From positions 1 through 46,995 of the forward strand of contig JAGBLA010000090.1 in the NCBI GenBank assembly GCA_017635675.1: a stretch of DNA of 46,995 nucleotides. Direction: 5' to 3'. Shown one piece after another: positions 1-6,259 of this stretch (position 1 is its first letter; every line of letters starts with the position of its first letter). A model generated the notes under the pieces. That model had not been told where the DNA came from and searched no databases. It worked only from the letters and a program-made list of their open reading frames with translations. Position numbers and translations under genes: made by a program. The DNA is from Ruminiclostridium sp. Its GTDB lineage: Bacteria; Bacillota; Clostridia; Oscillospirales; Ruminococcaceae.

Positions 1-136
1 GAAAAGAGAAAATGAGATAGCTGCGTCGGATACAAGGAAAGCCGACGAAGCCGGGCTGGCGCCCGGTTAGGAGGTTTGACGCAGTAGACGGCGTGGATAG
101 CTCTTTTTCTCTCAAATTGGGTTTTTAGAGGTTCCC
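1..136 (+). repeat. MITE-like repeat, copy A (left end cut by window)
   Basis: This is the right-hand part of a repeat found three times in the window (also 5058-5214 and 6114-6248). It ends in the terminal repeat GGTTTTTAGAGGTTCCC at 120-136 and carries the shared inner blocks GAGAAAATGAGAT near the left and TTTTTCTCTCAAAT near the right. The middle differs from the other copies but still holds paired arms: CTGCGTC (21-27) with GACGCAG (78-84), and CCGGGC (51-56) with GCCCGG (61-66). The left terminal repeat would lie about 20 bp outside the window. Confidence 0.8.
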
Positions 137-224
137 TATAGTCAATAACTACCTAACAAGCAAGTGTTTTTTATTTCTGTTTTAAACATATTTCACCAAA
201 ATGCAAAAAAAAGCGCGAATTCGC

Positions 225-253
225 TTGAAATTGGGATTTCGTTGTGATATAAT
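225..253 (+). promoter_or_regulatory. Sigma-A promoter for the SCP2-like gene
   Basis: TTGAAA (225-230) and TATAAT (248-253) are 17 bp apart. The stretch upstream, 137-224, is AT-rich and holds no gene that I can see. The ribosome binding site AAGGAAGG lies about 8 nt before the ATG at 323. Confidence 0.85.
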
Positions 254-322
254 ACAAAAGTAAAAAAGGCAACAAGCGGTGCGTACGCCCGTTTCAACTC
301 AAACAAAGGAAGGACATTTAAG

Positions 323-871
323 ATGGCTAAATCAGCTTACGAAAAGCTTTATGAAAGCTTAAAGAAGTCTATCCAGAAAACCGATGTGTCGGGCTTCACA
401 GGTAATTTCGCTTTCCAGTTCACTGTTACAGGTGATGCCGCAGGTACTTTCTACATCGAATTCAAGGAAGGCTACAACAAGTTTGCCGTAGAGAATTTCA
501 GCTATGATGACAACACCGCTGTTTTCAAGGCAGACGCAGACACTTTCACAGCTCTCGTTGACGGCACACTCACTCCCGACAAGGCGCTCAAATCGGGCAA
601 GCTCGTCGTTGAGAACAACGAACCCGGCTGTGCAGACATTTTCAACGCAATAGCTCCGAAGAAGGCTGCTCCCGCAAAGAAGACTGCTGCAAAGGCAGAG
701 AAGACAGAAAAGACAGAGAAGGCTGCAAAGGCTCCCGCAAAGAAGGCTGCTCCCGCTCCCAAAGCAGAAGCTAAGCCCGCAGAGGTAAAACCCGCTGCTC
801 CCAAGGCAGAAGCAAAGCCCGCTGTAAAGGCTGCCGTTAAGAAGCCCACAGCTGCACCAAAGAAAAAGTAA
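323..871 (+). CDS. SCP2-fold sterol-carrier-like protein with Lys/Ala/Pro-rich C-terminal tail
   Basis: The 182-residue protein has two parts. Residues 1-110 look like an SCP2 (sterol carrier protein 2) domain: a charged N-terminal helix, beta strands around FTGNFAFQF and TFYIEFKEGY, then the family-typical order of an FKAD-type strand, DTFTALVDGTLTPDKALKSGKL and a last helix near DIFNAI. Such domains bind lipids or other hydrophobic molecules in the cytoplasm. Residues 111-182 are almost only K, A, P, E and T, with PAKKA and KAEAKPA units like those of histone H1 or bacterial AlgP-type tails, so this part is probably disordered and could bind nucleic acid or another polyanion. The ATG has a good ribosome binding site and its own promoter. 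The ligand is unknown; the SCP2 call is by pattern, the tail composition is directly visible. Confidence 0.75.
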   Translation: MAKSAYEKLYESLKKSIQKTDVSGFTGNFAFQFTVTGDAAGTFYIEFKEGYNKFAVENFSYDDNTAVFKADADTFTALVDGTLTPDKALKSGKLVVENNEPGCADIFNAIAPKKAAPAKKTAAKAEKTEKTEKAAKAPAKKAAPAPKAEAKPAEVKPAAPKAEAKPAVKAAVKKPTAAPKKK

Positions 872-895
872 TTTTTCCTGCAAATAATTAAAAAA

Positions 896-930
896 CAGCA
901 GACCCGTGAAAACGAGTCTGCTGTATTTTT
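896..930. terminator. Bidirectional intrinsic terminator
   Basis: CAGCAGAC (896-903) pairs with GTCTGCTG (916-923). A T-run follows on the plus strand (TATTTTT) and a run of A's precedes it (six T's on the minus strand), so it can stop the converging SCP2-like gene and the small gene at 948-1166. Confidence 0.85.
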
Positions 931-947
931 ATGCTTTCGATGTCAGC

Positions 948-1166
948 TCACTTCTTGCCGAACAGACCGCCGACAGCGCCCGCAATGCCGTCGAAGCTTA
1001 TCTTAGCCTTAACGCCGTCGATGATATTGTTGATAACGTCATCGGGAAGGTCAACGCCAAGCACCTTTTCAACCGCTCCGACAGGGTTCTTGGTGAACTC
1101 CTCCGCGATCGTGGGGTCGCTCTGCACTTTCTTTACTACTTCGTCGATCTTTGCCTTGATATCCAT
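948..1166 (-). CDS. Small conserved-looking helical protein, unknown function
   Basis: A 72-residue protein beginning MDIKAKIDEVVKK and ending GGLFGKK. The ATG at 1166 is chosen because AGGAGG lies about 7 nt upstream; a longer reading frame starting at 1298 has no such site and runs into malQ. It appears to be all-helical: a charged helix, the segment DPTIAEEFTKNPVGAVEKVLGVDLPDD, an INNIIDGVKAKI helix, and a glycine-rich end. The F-x(3)-P-x(4)-LG-x-DLPDD pattern recalls NHLP/Nif11-type leader peptides, but there is no core peptide after the Gly-Gly and no modifying enzyme nearby, so I do not make that call. It is the third gene of the galT-malQ unit, 41 bp after malQ, and ends at the shared terminator. 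Confidence 0.75.
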   Translation of the reverse strand: MDIKAKIDEVVKKVQSDPTIAEEFTKNPVGAVEKVLGVDLPDDVINNIIDGVKAKISFDGIAGAVGGLFGKK

Positions 1167-1207
1167 TGTGATATCCTCCTTTGTTATTTTTGCGCATACG
1201 CGCTTGT

Positions 1208-2689
1208 TTACTTTTTCGGTGCGCGGTAATATGTCTCCGCAAGGTCGCGCATGAACGCGGCATTCTTGTCCGAGAAATGCTTGACCTGCGCTCTCCACTT
1301 CCAGTTTCCGCCGAGCGTGGAGGGAATATTCATTCTCGCGCTGTCGTCAAGCCCGATTATATCCTGCATAGGCACTACCGCAAGCCCGCAGGAGGATTTG
1401 TACAGCTCCCGTATCATGGTGCGGTTTATCTTCTCGAACAGCCGCGGCTTAAGATATCTCCTGCACATAGCCTGTGAGCCCTTGTCGGCAGCCTTGTACC
1501 AGCCAAGCGCCGTGGAATTGTCATGCGTGCCGGTGTAGCATACGCTGTTGACGGGATAGCGGTGAGGCAGATGGTCGTTGTCGCTGCTGTCGGGATTGAA
1601 ACCGAACTGTAAGACCCTCATTCCCGGGAAACCCGACTGTTTCAGCAGCTCCTTTACGCTGTCGAAAATATCACCGAGGTCTTCCGCGATTATCGGAACA
1701 TCACCGAGCGCGTCCTTCACGGCGTTCCAGAGATCCATGCCCGGACCCTGCTCCCACTTGCCGTTGACCGCGGTAAGCTCTCCAGCGGGGATAGCCCAGT
1801 ATGTGTCAAAGGCGCGGAAATGGTCGATACGCACGATATCGTAAAGCTCCACGGCTTTCTTTATGCGCTTTATCCACCATGCGTAGCCGTCCTTCTTCAT
1901 AGCCTCCCAGTCATACAGCGGGTTTCCCCAAAGCTGCCCCGTGGCGGAGAAATAGTCGGGCGGAACTCCCGCGACACGCGTGAGCCGCTTGTTTTCATCT
2001 ACTTCGTAAAATCCCGTGTTCGCCCATATATCAGAGCTGTCGGGGGATACATATATAGGAATGTCTCCGATTATTTTTATTCCCTTTTTGTTGGCATAGC
2101 TTTTGAGTTTCTCCCACTGCCTGTAAAACTCGAACTGCATGAACTTCCAGCAGCCTATGCTGTCACGGAGTTTTTCGCTTTCCTCCCTGAGAGCATCGGC
2201 ATCACGCAGCCGCAGTCCGTCGCTCCAGTCAAGCCACGACACCATGTTGTTTTCCTGCTTTACAGACATGAAAAGCGCGTAGTCGTCAAGCCAATAGGCT
2301 TCGCGTTCCGTGAATTTCTTATACGCGTCATTTTCGCTGAACTTGCCGTACGCCTTATGGAGAAGCTCCATTTTCATCTTCGTGACCTTCTCAAAGTCCA
2401 CGTATGACGGGTCGTAGCCGTATTCCCCGCCCTCGCAGTCCTGCCGCGTCAGAAGACCTTCGCTCACAAGCTCGTCAAGGTCGATGAGCAGAGGATTTCC
2501 CGCAAAGGTAGAGAACGACTGGTACGGTGAGTCGCCGTATCCGGTAGGCCCTATGGGAAGCACCTGCCAGTATTCCTGACCGGCGGAAACGAGCCAGTCA
2601 ACGAAATTTTCAGCCTGCTTGCCGAACGACCCTATCCCATAGGGGGACGGCAGGCTTGTAATGTGCATCAATACGCCGCAGCTTCTCAT
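1208..2689 (-). CDS. malQ: 4-alpha-glucanotransferase (amylomaltase)
   Basis: MalQ moves alpha-1,4-glucan segments between maltooligosaccharides, releasing glucose, in cytoplasmic maltodextrin and glycogen metabolism. The 493-residue length is normal for glycoside hydrolase family 77. Visible family marks are the N-terminal GVLMHITSLPSPYGIGSFG, QVLPIGPTGYGDSPYQ with the AGNP that follows, KIIGDIPIYVSPDSSD, the nucleophile region VRIDHFRAF (Asp after RI), PIIAEDLG (acid/base Glu) and CYTGTHDN near the C-terminus. Its ATG overlaps the galT stop by 4 bp, implying translational coupling. Together with galT it suggests channelling of galactose- and maltose-containing sugars into glucose phosphates. 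Confidence 0.95.
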   Translation of the reverse strand: MRSCGVLMHITSLPSPYGIGSFGKQAENFVDWLVSAGQEYWQVLPIGPTGYGDSPYQSFSTFAGNPLLIDLDELVSEGLLTRQDCEGGEYGYDPSYVDFEKVTKMKMELLHKAYGKFSENDAYKKFTEREAYWLDDYALFMSVKQENNMVSWLDWSDGLRLRDADALREESEKLRDSIGCWKFMQFEFYRQWEKLKSYANKKGIKIIGDIPIYVSPDSSDIWANTGFYEVDENKRLTRVAGVPPDYFSATGQLWGNPLYDWEAMKKDGYAWWIKRIKKAVELYDIVRIDHFRAFDTYWAIPAGELTAVNGKWEQGPGMDLWNAVKDALGDVPIIAEDLGDIFDSVKELLKQSGFPGMRVLQFGFNPDSSDNDHLPHRYPVNSVCYTGTHDNSTALGWYKAADKGSQAMCRRYLKPRLFEKINRTMIRELYKSSCGLAVVPMQDIIGLDDSARMNIPSTLGGNWKWRAQVKHFSDKNAAFMRDLAETYYRAPKK

Positions 2690-4185
2690 ACAAACTCCCT
2701 TGCTTTTGCAATAAATCTTTCAAACGCAGCCTGTCCTGCTTCATCGCGCTTGTAAACTCCCGCGTCGAGAAGCACCTGCTCGAACACCGCGCCAATCTCG
2801 GCTTTCAGTATCGTCTCCGCATTTCCGGCATCCGCCTCGGGGTGGCAGGCGATAACGTCCTTCAGCCATTCCGCGTGACCCGCGAGCTTTTCGTCGGCGG
2901 AGATATCCGCTTTTTCCACAAGCGCCTTCTCCAGCAGCTCAAGCTCGGGAGCGAGCCGCGCGGGCAGTACCGCAAGCCCCATTACCTCGATAAGTCCGAT
3001 GTTTTCCTTCTTTATGTGGTGGAGCTTCGGATTCGGGTGGAATATGCCGAGGGGTCTGTCCTCGGAGGTTATGTTATTGCGCAGCACAAGGTCACATTCA
3101 AAGGTCTTTCCGTGTCTGCGGGCTATGGGAGTTATGGTATTGTGCGGCAATCCGCCGGTCTCGGCAAAAATGCCTGCCGCAGAGTCGGAATATCCCCTCC
3201 AGCAGCGCAGTATAAGGTCACAGGCTGCCGCGAGCTGCTCTCTGTCGGTGCTGCTCAGTCTTATGACCGACATCGGCCACTTCACCGTGCAGGCGCTTAC
3301 CGCAGGGAACGCGGGGATATCGAAGGTCTTCTCCGCGGGAGCTTTCTCCATAGCGAAGGTATAGCGTCCGCCCTGGAAATGCTCATGGCTCAGTATCGAG
3401 CCGCCCACGATAGGCAGGTCGGCGTTGGAGCCCACAAAGTAATGAGGCAGGATATCCAGCACGCCGAACAGCTTGCGGAACACAGCCGCGTCTATCTTCA
3501 TGGGGATATGCTCGTTGTTGAACACTATGCAGTGCTCATTGTAATAGCCGTAGGGCGAATACTGGAACGACCAGTCGCCGCCCTCTATCTTCATCGGCAC
3601 AGGGCGGAGGTTCTGTCTCGCAGGGTGAGTGAGAGTTCCGTGGAACCCCGTATTCTCAATGCATAGCTGGCACGCGGGATATGCGGCTTTCGGCATATTG
3701 CGCGCCGCCGCGATGTCACGCGGGTCTTTCTCGGGTTTCGAGCGGTTTATGGTTATATCGAGGTCGCCGTACTCACATTCGTACTTCCAGCGTATATCGC
3801 GGGAAATGACCCCTGCGCGGTAGTAGTTGGTGTCCGCGCTGAATTTATAGTACCAGTTCGTGGCGGCGTTGGGGCTTTTGCCATACTCCATGTAAAAACG
3901 CCTGTTCACCTCGTGGGGCGGCGGAGTAAGTATGCCCATAAGCTCGGTGCCGAAAATATCGCGGTACGCGCCGGAGTCCTCTATAACTCCGTTTTCACAG
4001 GCATAGTCCTCTATCTTCGCAAGAAGCTCGTCAATGGTAAGTCCGCCGATAACGGCAGGCTCGCTCCACGCATCGACTTTAAGCGTCTGCATGAGGCGGT
4101 TGCGCAGGTATATCTCGTCGTCGCGGTATGTGAGCCCGCGGTCCATTCCGTATTCTATCAAAGTCTGTATAAGGTCGCAGATCAT
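2686..4185 (-). CDS. galT: UDP-glucose--hexose-1-phosphate uridylyltransferase, Firmicutes type
   Basis: GalT exchanges UMP between UDP-glucose and galactose 1-phosphate in the Leloir pathway. The 499-residue protein is of the long class found in Firmicutes (about 490-500 residues), not the 350-residue E. coli type. Supporting segments are CQLCIENTGFHG, FQYSPYGYYNEHCIVFNNEH, HYFVGSNADLPIVGGSILSHEHFQGG (histidine-rich active-site area) and GIFHPNPKLHHIKKENIGLIEVMGLAVLP. An ATG at 4200 is in frame, but the sequence GGGAGGATACATC lies between it and the ATG at 4185, which makes 4185 the likely start. It is the first gene of a unit with malQ and the small gene, read from the promoter at 4218-4246. 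No galK or galE is visible nearby. Confidence 0.93.
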   Translation of the reverse strand: MICDLIQTLIEYGMDRGLTYRDDEIYLRNRLMQTLKVDAWSEPAVIGGLTIDELLAKIEDYACENGVIEDSGAYRDIFGTELMGILTPPPHEVNRRFYMEYGKSPNAATNWYYKFSADTNYYRAGVISRDIRWKYECEYGDLDITINRSKPEKDPRDIAAARNMPKAAYPACQLCIENTGFHGTLTHPARQNLRPVPMKIEGGDWSFQYSPYGYYNEHCIVFNNEHIPMKIDAAVFRKLFGVLDILPHYFVGSNADLPIVGGSILSHEHFQGGRYTFAMEKAPAEKTFDIPAFPAVSACTVKWPMSVIRLSSTDREQLAAACDLILRCWRGYSDSAAGIFAETGGLPHNTITPIARRHGKTFECDLVLRNNITSEDRPLGIFHPNPKLHHIKKENIGLIEVMGLAVLPARLAPELELLEKALVEKADISADEKLAGHAEWLKDVIACHPEADAGNAETILKAEIGAVFEQVLLDAGVYKRDEAGQAAFERFIAKAREFV

Positions 4186-4217
4186 GATGTATCCTCCCAT
4201 TATCTGTAAGTACTTAT

Positions 4218-4246
4218 ATTATAGCATTATCCTGCGGTTTTGTAAA
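4218..4246 (-). promoter_or_regulatory. Sigma-A promoter for galT-malQ
   Basis: On the minus strand TTTACA (4241-4246), a 17-bp spacer and TATAAT (4218-4223). It is divergent from the hydrolase promoter at 4298-4327, with about 50 bp between the two. Confidence 0.8.
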
Positions 4247-4297
4247 GTGTTTTGTTCAATTTGACATGAGAGCCGCGCTCTGTTCCGACAATTACAC

Positions 4298-4327
4298 TTG
4301 ACAGAAAACGATAAAACGTTATATAAT
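4298..4327 (+). promoter_or_regulatory. Sigma-A promoter for the MBL-fold hydrolase
   Basis: Consensus TTGACA (4298-4303) and TATAAT (4322-4327) with an 18-bp spacer. AAGGAG at 4353-4358 serves the ATG at 4366. Confidence 0.85.
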
Positions 4328-4365
4328 ATTATCATCACAGCTTAACCGATAAAAGGAGAAAAAAT

Positions 4366-5049
4366 ATGCTTATAATACCTATCACGCTCGGGCCTTTAGA
4401 TACCAACTGCTATATCGTGCAGACGGGAGAGAATGAAGCCGTATGCATAGACCCCGCCGCACAGTCGGAAAGGGTACTGCTCAAGGATATACCCGAAAAG
4501 GCGGCGCAGGCAGGACTTACCATAAAGAAGATACTGCTCACCCACGGACATTTCGACCACACGGGTGCCGCCGAGGAGCTGAAAAAGGCATACGATCCCG
4601 AGCCGCCGATAATAGTCAGCCGCAAAGACGACGAGATGATGCACGGAAGCGGCAGCGAAATGAAGTCACTCGCGTTCTTCGCGCCGAAGCTCGCCTATAA
4701 CGAGTGCGTGCCGGACGAATACTATGAATTCGACGAGACAGGTACAGCAACGGTGACGCAGGGAGATGTGACGTTCACCGTCATAGAAACTCCCGGTCAC
4801 ACCGCGGGCAGCGTATGCATACTCTGCAGGGACGAAAACGGTCAGAACATCATGTTCAGCGGAGATACGCTCTTCAAGGACAGCATCGGCAGGAGCGACG
4901 GGTTCTCAGGCGACACGCAGACGCTTTACCGCTCACTTGACAGGCTCAAAGCCCTTGACGGCAATTATATCATCTATCCCGGACACGGCGAGAGCACCAC
5001 TCTCGATGCCGAGCGCAGATATAACCCGTTCCTTGCGGATTTTGTCTGA
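4366..5049 (+). CDS. Metallo-beta-lactamase-fold hydrolase, glyoxalase II-like
   Basis: A 227-residue single-domain protein of the MBL superfamily. The metal-binding signature HxHxDH is present as THGHFDH (His60, His62, Asp64, His65). It is followed by ETPGHTAGSVCIL (third metal-site His), SGDTLFKDSIGRSD (bridging Asp) and YPGHGESTTL (last His), so both metal sites look intact. Members of this group hydrolyse thioesters such as S-lactoylglutathione or related compounds, but glutathione is often absent from Clostridia, so the substrate here is open. It is monocistronic, with its own consensus promoter; a repeat copy and then a terminator follow the stop codon. Confidence 0.88.
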   Translation: MLIIPITLGPLDTNCYIVQTGENEAVCIDPAAQSERVLLKDIPEKAAQAGLTIKKILLTHGHFDHTGAAEELKKAYDPEPPIIVSRKDDEMMHGSGSEMKSLAFFAPKLAYNECVPDEYYEFDETGTATVTQGDVTFTVIETPGHTAGSVCILCRDENGQNIMFSGDTLFKDSIGRSDGFSGDTQTLYRSLDRLKALDGNYIIYPGHGESTTLDAERRYNPFLADFV

Positions 5050-5057
5050 TAATATAA

Positions 5058-5214
5058 GGGAACCTCTAAAAACCCATTTGAGAGAAAACGCGCCAGCCCC
5101 GCCGAATACTTTGTCAAGTCTCCTCGCCTTGCGTCAGCAAGCCTTCAGAGCCTTTCCTCGTCTTCAACGCGGCTGACACATTTTCTCTTTTCAAAGCGGT
5201 TTTTAGAGGTACCC
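5058..5214 (-). repeat. MITE-like repeat, copy B (complete, inverted)
   Basis: A 157-bp element. Read on the minus strand it starts GGGTACCTCTAAAAACC and ends GGTTTTTAGAGGTTCCC, an inverted repeat of 17 bp with one mismatch, continued inward by GAGAAAA and TTTTCTC blocks. ATAA lies directly outside both ends (5054-5057 and 5215-5218), which fits a 4-bp target duplication. The inner block GGAGACTTGAC is shared with copy C. It lies between the hydrolase stop codon and the terminator at 5222-5252, so it would be part of the 3' UTR. Confidence 0.88.
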
Positions 5215-5221
5215 ATAAGAT

Positions 5222-5252
5222 CCCCCGTCCGAACCCACAGTACGGACGGGGG
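5222..5252. terminator. Probable bidirectional terminator
   Basis: CCCCCGTCCG (5222-5231) pairs perfectly with CGGACGGGGG (5243-5252). The flanks are only moderately T-rich (ATTGTTCTT on the plus strand). It lies between converging units: the MBL hydrolase from the left and the transporter pair from the right. Confidence 0.65.
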
Positions 5253-5269
5253 ATTGTTCTTGCAGCGGC

Positions 5270-5629
5270 TCAGTTTGAAAGTGCGCCGACAGCTATTCCT
5301 GTAAGTATCAGCCCCATTCCTATGAGCTGACGCTTCGTGAGCTTCTCTTTGAAGACGATATAGCTGAACACTGCCACGAAGATGTATCCCGTGGACTCAA
5401 GTATCGGCGAGAACAGCAGCGGTACTACCTTCAGCCCGTACATGGACAGCAGCGTACAGCCGAAGAACATTCCGTAAGCTATGATGACCAGCGGGTTCAG
5501 ATACTCCCGTATGCGTGAGGGGTACGTCTTCTGCGAGCTTTTTTTCAGCATTATCTGTGAGACAGAAGAAATGAAAGCCGCCAGCACCATAAGTCCCGAA
5601 TAGAGAACAAGCTCATTCACTTTCTTCAT
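5270..5629 (-). CDS. EamA/SMR-like half-size membrane transporter, subunit 2
   Basis: A 119-residue protein with about four membrane segments: near 8-27, 45-65, 70-90 and 99-117. The pattern ISSVSQIMLKKSSQK after the first helix and PILESTGYIFVAVFSYIVFKEKLTKRQLIGMGLILTGI is typical of one half of an EamA (DMT superfamily) transporter or an SMR-type subunit. It overlaps the end of the preceding gene by 17 bp, so the two are translated together and probably form a heterodimer, equivalent to one ten-helix EamA protein split in two. Substrate unknown: drug, amino acid or lipid-linked sugar export would all fit. Confidence 0.82.
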   Translation of the reverse strand: MKKVNELVLYSGLMVLAAFISSVSQIMLKKSSQKTYPSRIREYLNPLVIIAYGMFFGCTLLSMYGLKVVPLLFSPILESTGYIFVAVFSYIVFKEKLTKRQLIGMGLILTGIAVGALSN

Positions 5630-5999
5630 CTCCTTCGGTCTTTTTTTCGCCCGATGTGGTCATAAGAACCACTCCCGCGATTATGAGCGCCGCGCTGATG
5701 ATATTATAGACCGTAAGCTGCTCGTGGAATATCAGCACTCCCCACATCATTGTCCATATTACCCCCACGGATTTGCCCGTGTACGCCGTGTTAAGCGGCA
5801 TCCACTTGATTATCTGCTGCCACGCCACGGCATATATCGCAAGTATAAACAGCAATCCCCCGTAAAGCAATATCCACTCAAAGGACAAAAACTCCTTCGA
5901 CGCGGCGGTCTTTGAACATATACCGCCGAGAGAATACAAAAAAACCAAAACGTGCAGCGCTATAAACGGCATCAGCTTTTTTTTCTTCGTTTCCTGCAA
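5613..5999 (-). CDS. EamA/SMR-like half-size membrane transporter, subunit 1
   Basis: A 128-residue protein, first of a two-gene unit, with about four membrane helices and a charged C-terminal tail (EKKTEGDEESE). The segment MPLNTAYTGKSVGVIWTMMWGVLIFHEQLTVYNIISAALIIAGVVLM matches the second half of a typical EamA/SMR unit. The start is the TTG at 5999, supported by AGGGAG about 10 nt upstream; the next in-frame ATG, nine codons later, has no ribosome binding site. The promoter at 6039-6067 drives both genes. The pair is bracketed by repeat copies B and C in opposite orientation. Confidence 0.8.
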   Translation of the reverse strand: MQETKKKKLMPFIALHVLVFLYSLGGICSKTAASKEFLSFEWILLYGGLLFILAIYAVAWQQIIKWMPLNTAYTGKSVGVIWTMMWGVLIFHEQLTVYNIISAALIIAGVVLMTTSGEKKTEGDEESE

Positions 6000-6038
6000 T
6001 TATGATACACTCCCTGCTCAAAAATAAAACCGCTATAA

Positions 6039-6067
6039 ATTATAGCAGATTTCAGCCGTAAAGTCAA
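6039..6067 (-). promoter_or_regulatory. Sigma-A promoter for the transporter pair
   Basis: Minus strand TTGACT (6062-6067), 17-bp spacer, TATAAT (6039-6044). Confidence 0.82.
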
Positions 6068-6077
6068 CGTCTGAACG

Positions 6078-6108
6078 AAAAAACAGCAGCCGTGTGACGT
6101 TCGGCTGC
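6078..6108 (-). terminator. Terminator of the beta-lactamase-fold gene
   Basis: On the minus strand GCAGCCG (6102-6108) pairs with CGGCTGC (6086-6092), then a run of six T's (6078-6083). Repeat copy C lies between this terminator and the stop codon of the gene at 6260. Confidence 0.8.
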
Positions 6109-6113
6109 CGTTA

Positions 6114-6248
6114 GGGTACCTCTAAAAACCGCTTTGAATAGAGAAAATGAGATGATTGCGCCAAATGCAAGGATAGGCTCCGGGAGACTTGACGAAGCAG
6201 TTGGTGCAAGCAGTTCTTTTTCTCTCAAATGGGTTTTTAGAGGTTCCC
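6114..6248 (+). repeat. MITE-like repeat, copy C (complete)
   Basis: A 135-bp element from GGGTACCTCTAAAAACC (6114-6130) to GGTTTTTAGAGGTTCCC (6232-6248). The inner arms TTGCGCCAA (6156-6164) and TTGGTGCAA (6201-6209) pair with one wobble. GAGAAAATGAGAT is shared with copy A and GGAGACTTGAC with copy B. The flanks GTTA (left) and ATTA (right) are close to a 4-bp duplication. Relative to the gene whose 3' UTR it sits in (minus strand), it has the same orientation as copy B has to its host gene. Confidence 0.88.
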
Positions 6249-6259
6249 ATTAGTTCTTA

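Noticed and set aside
1167-1298. Upstream start for the small gene at 948-1166
   Set aside because: The added 44 residues overlap malQ and lack a ribosome binding site, whereas AGGAGG precedes the ATG at 1166.
4186-4200. ATG at 4200 as galT start
   Set aside because: The ribosome binding site lies between this ATG and the one at 4185, so the later ATG is the real start.
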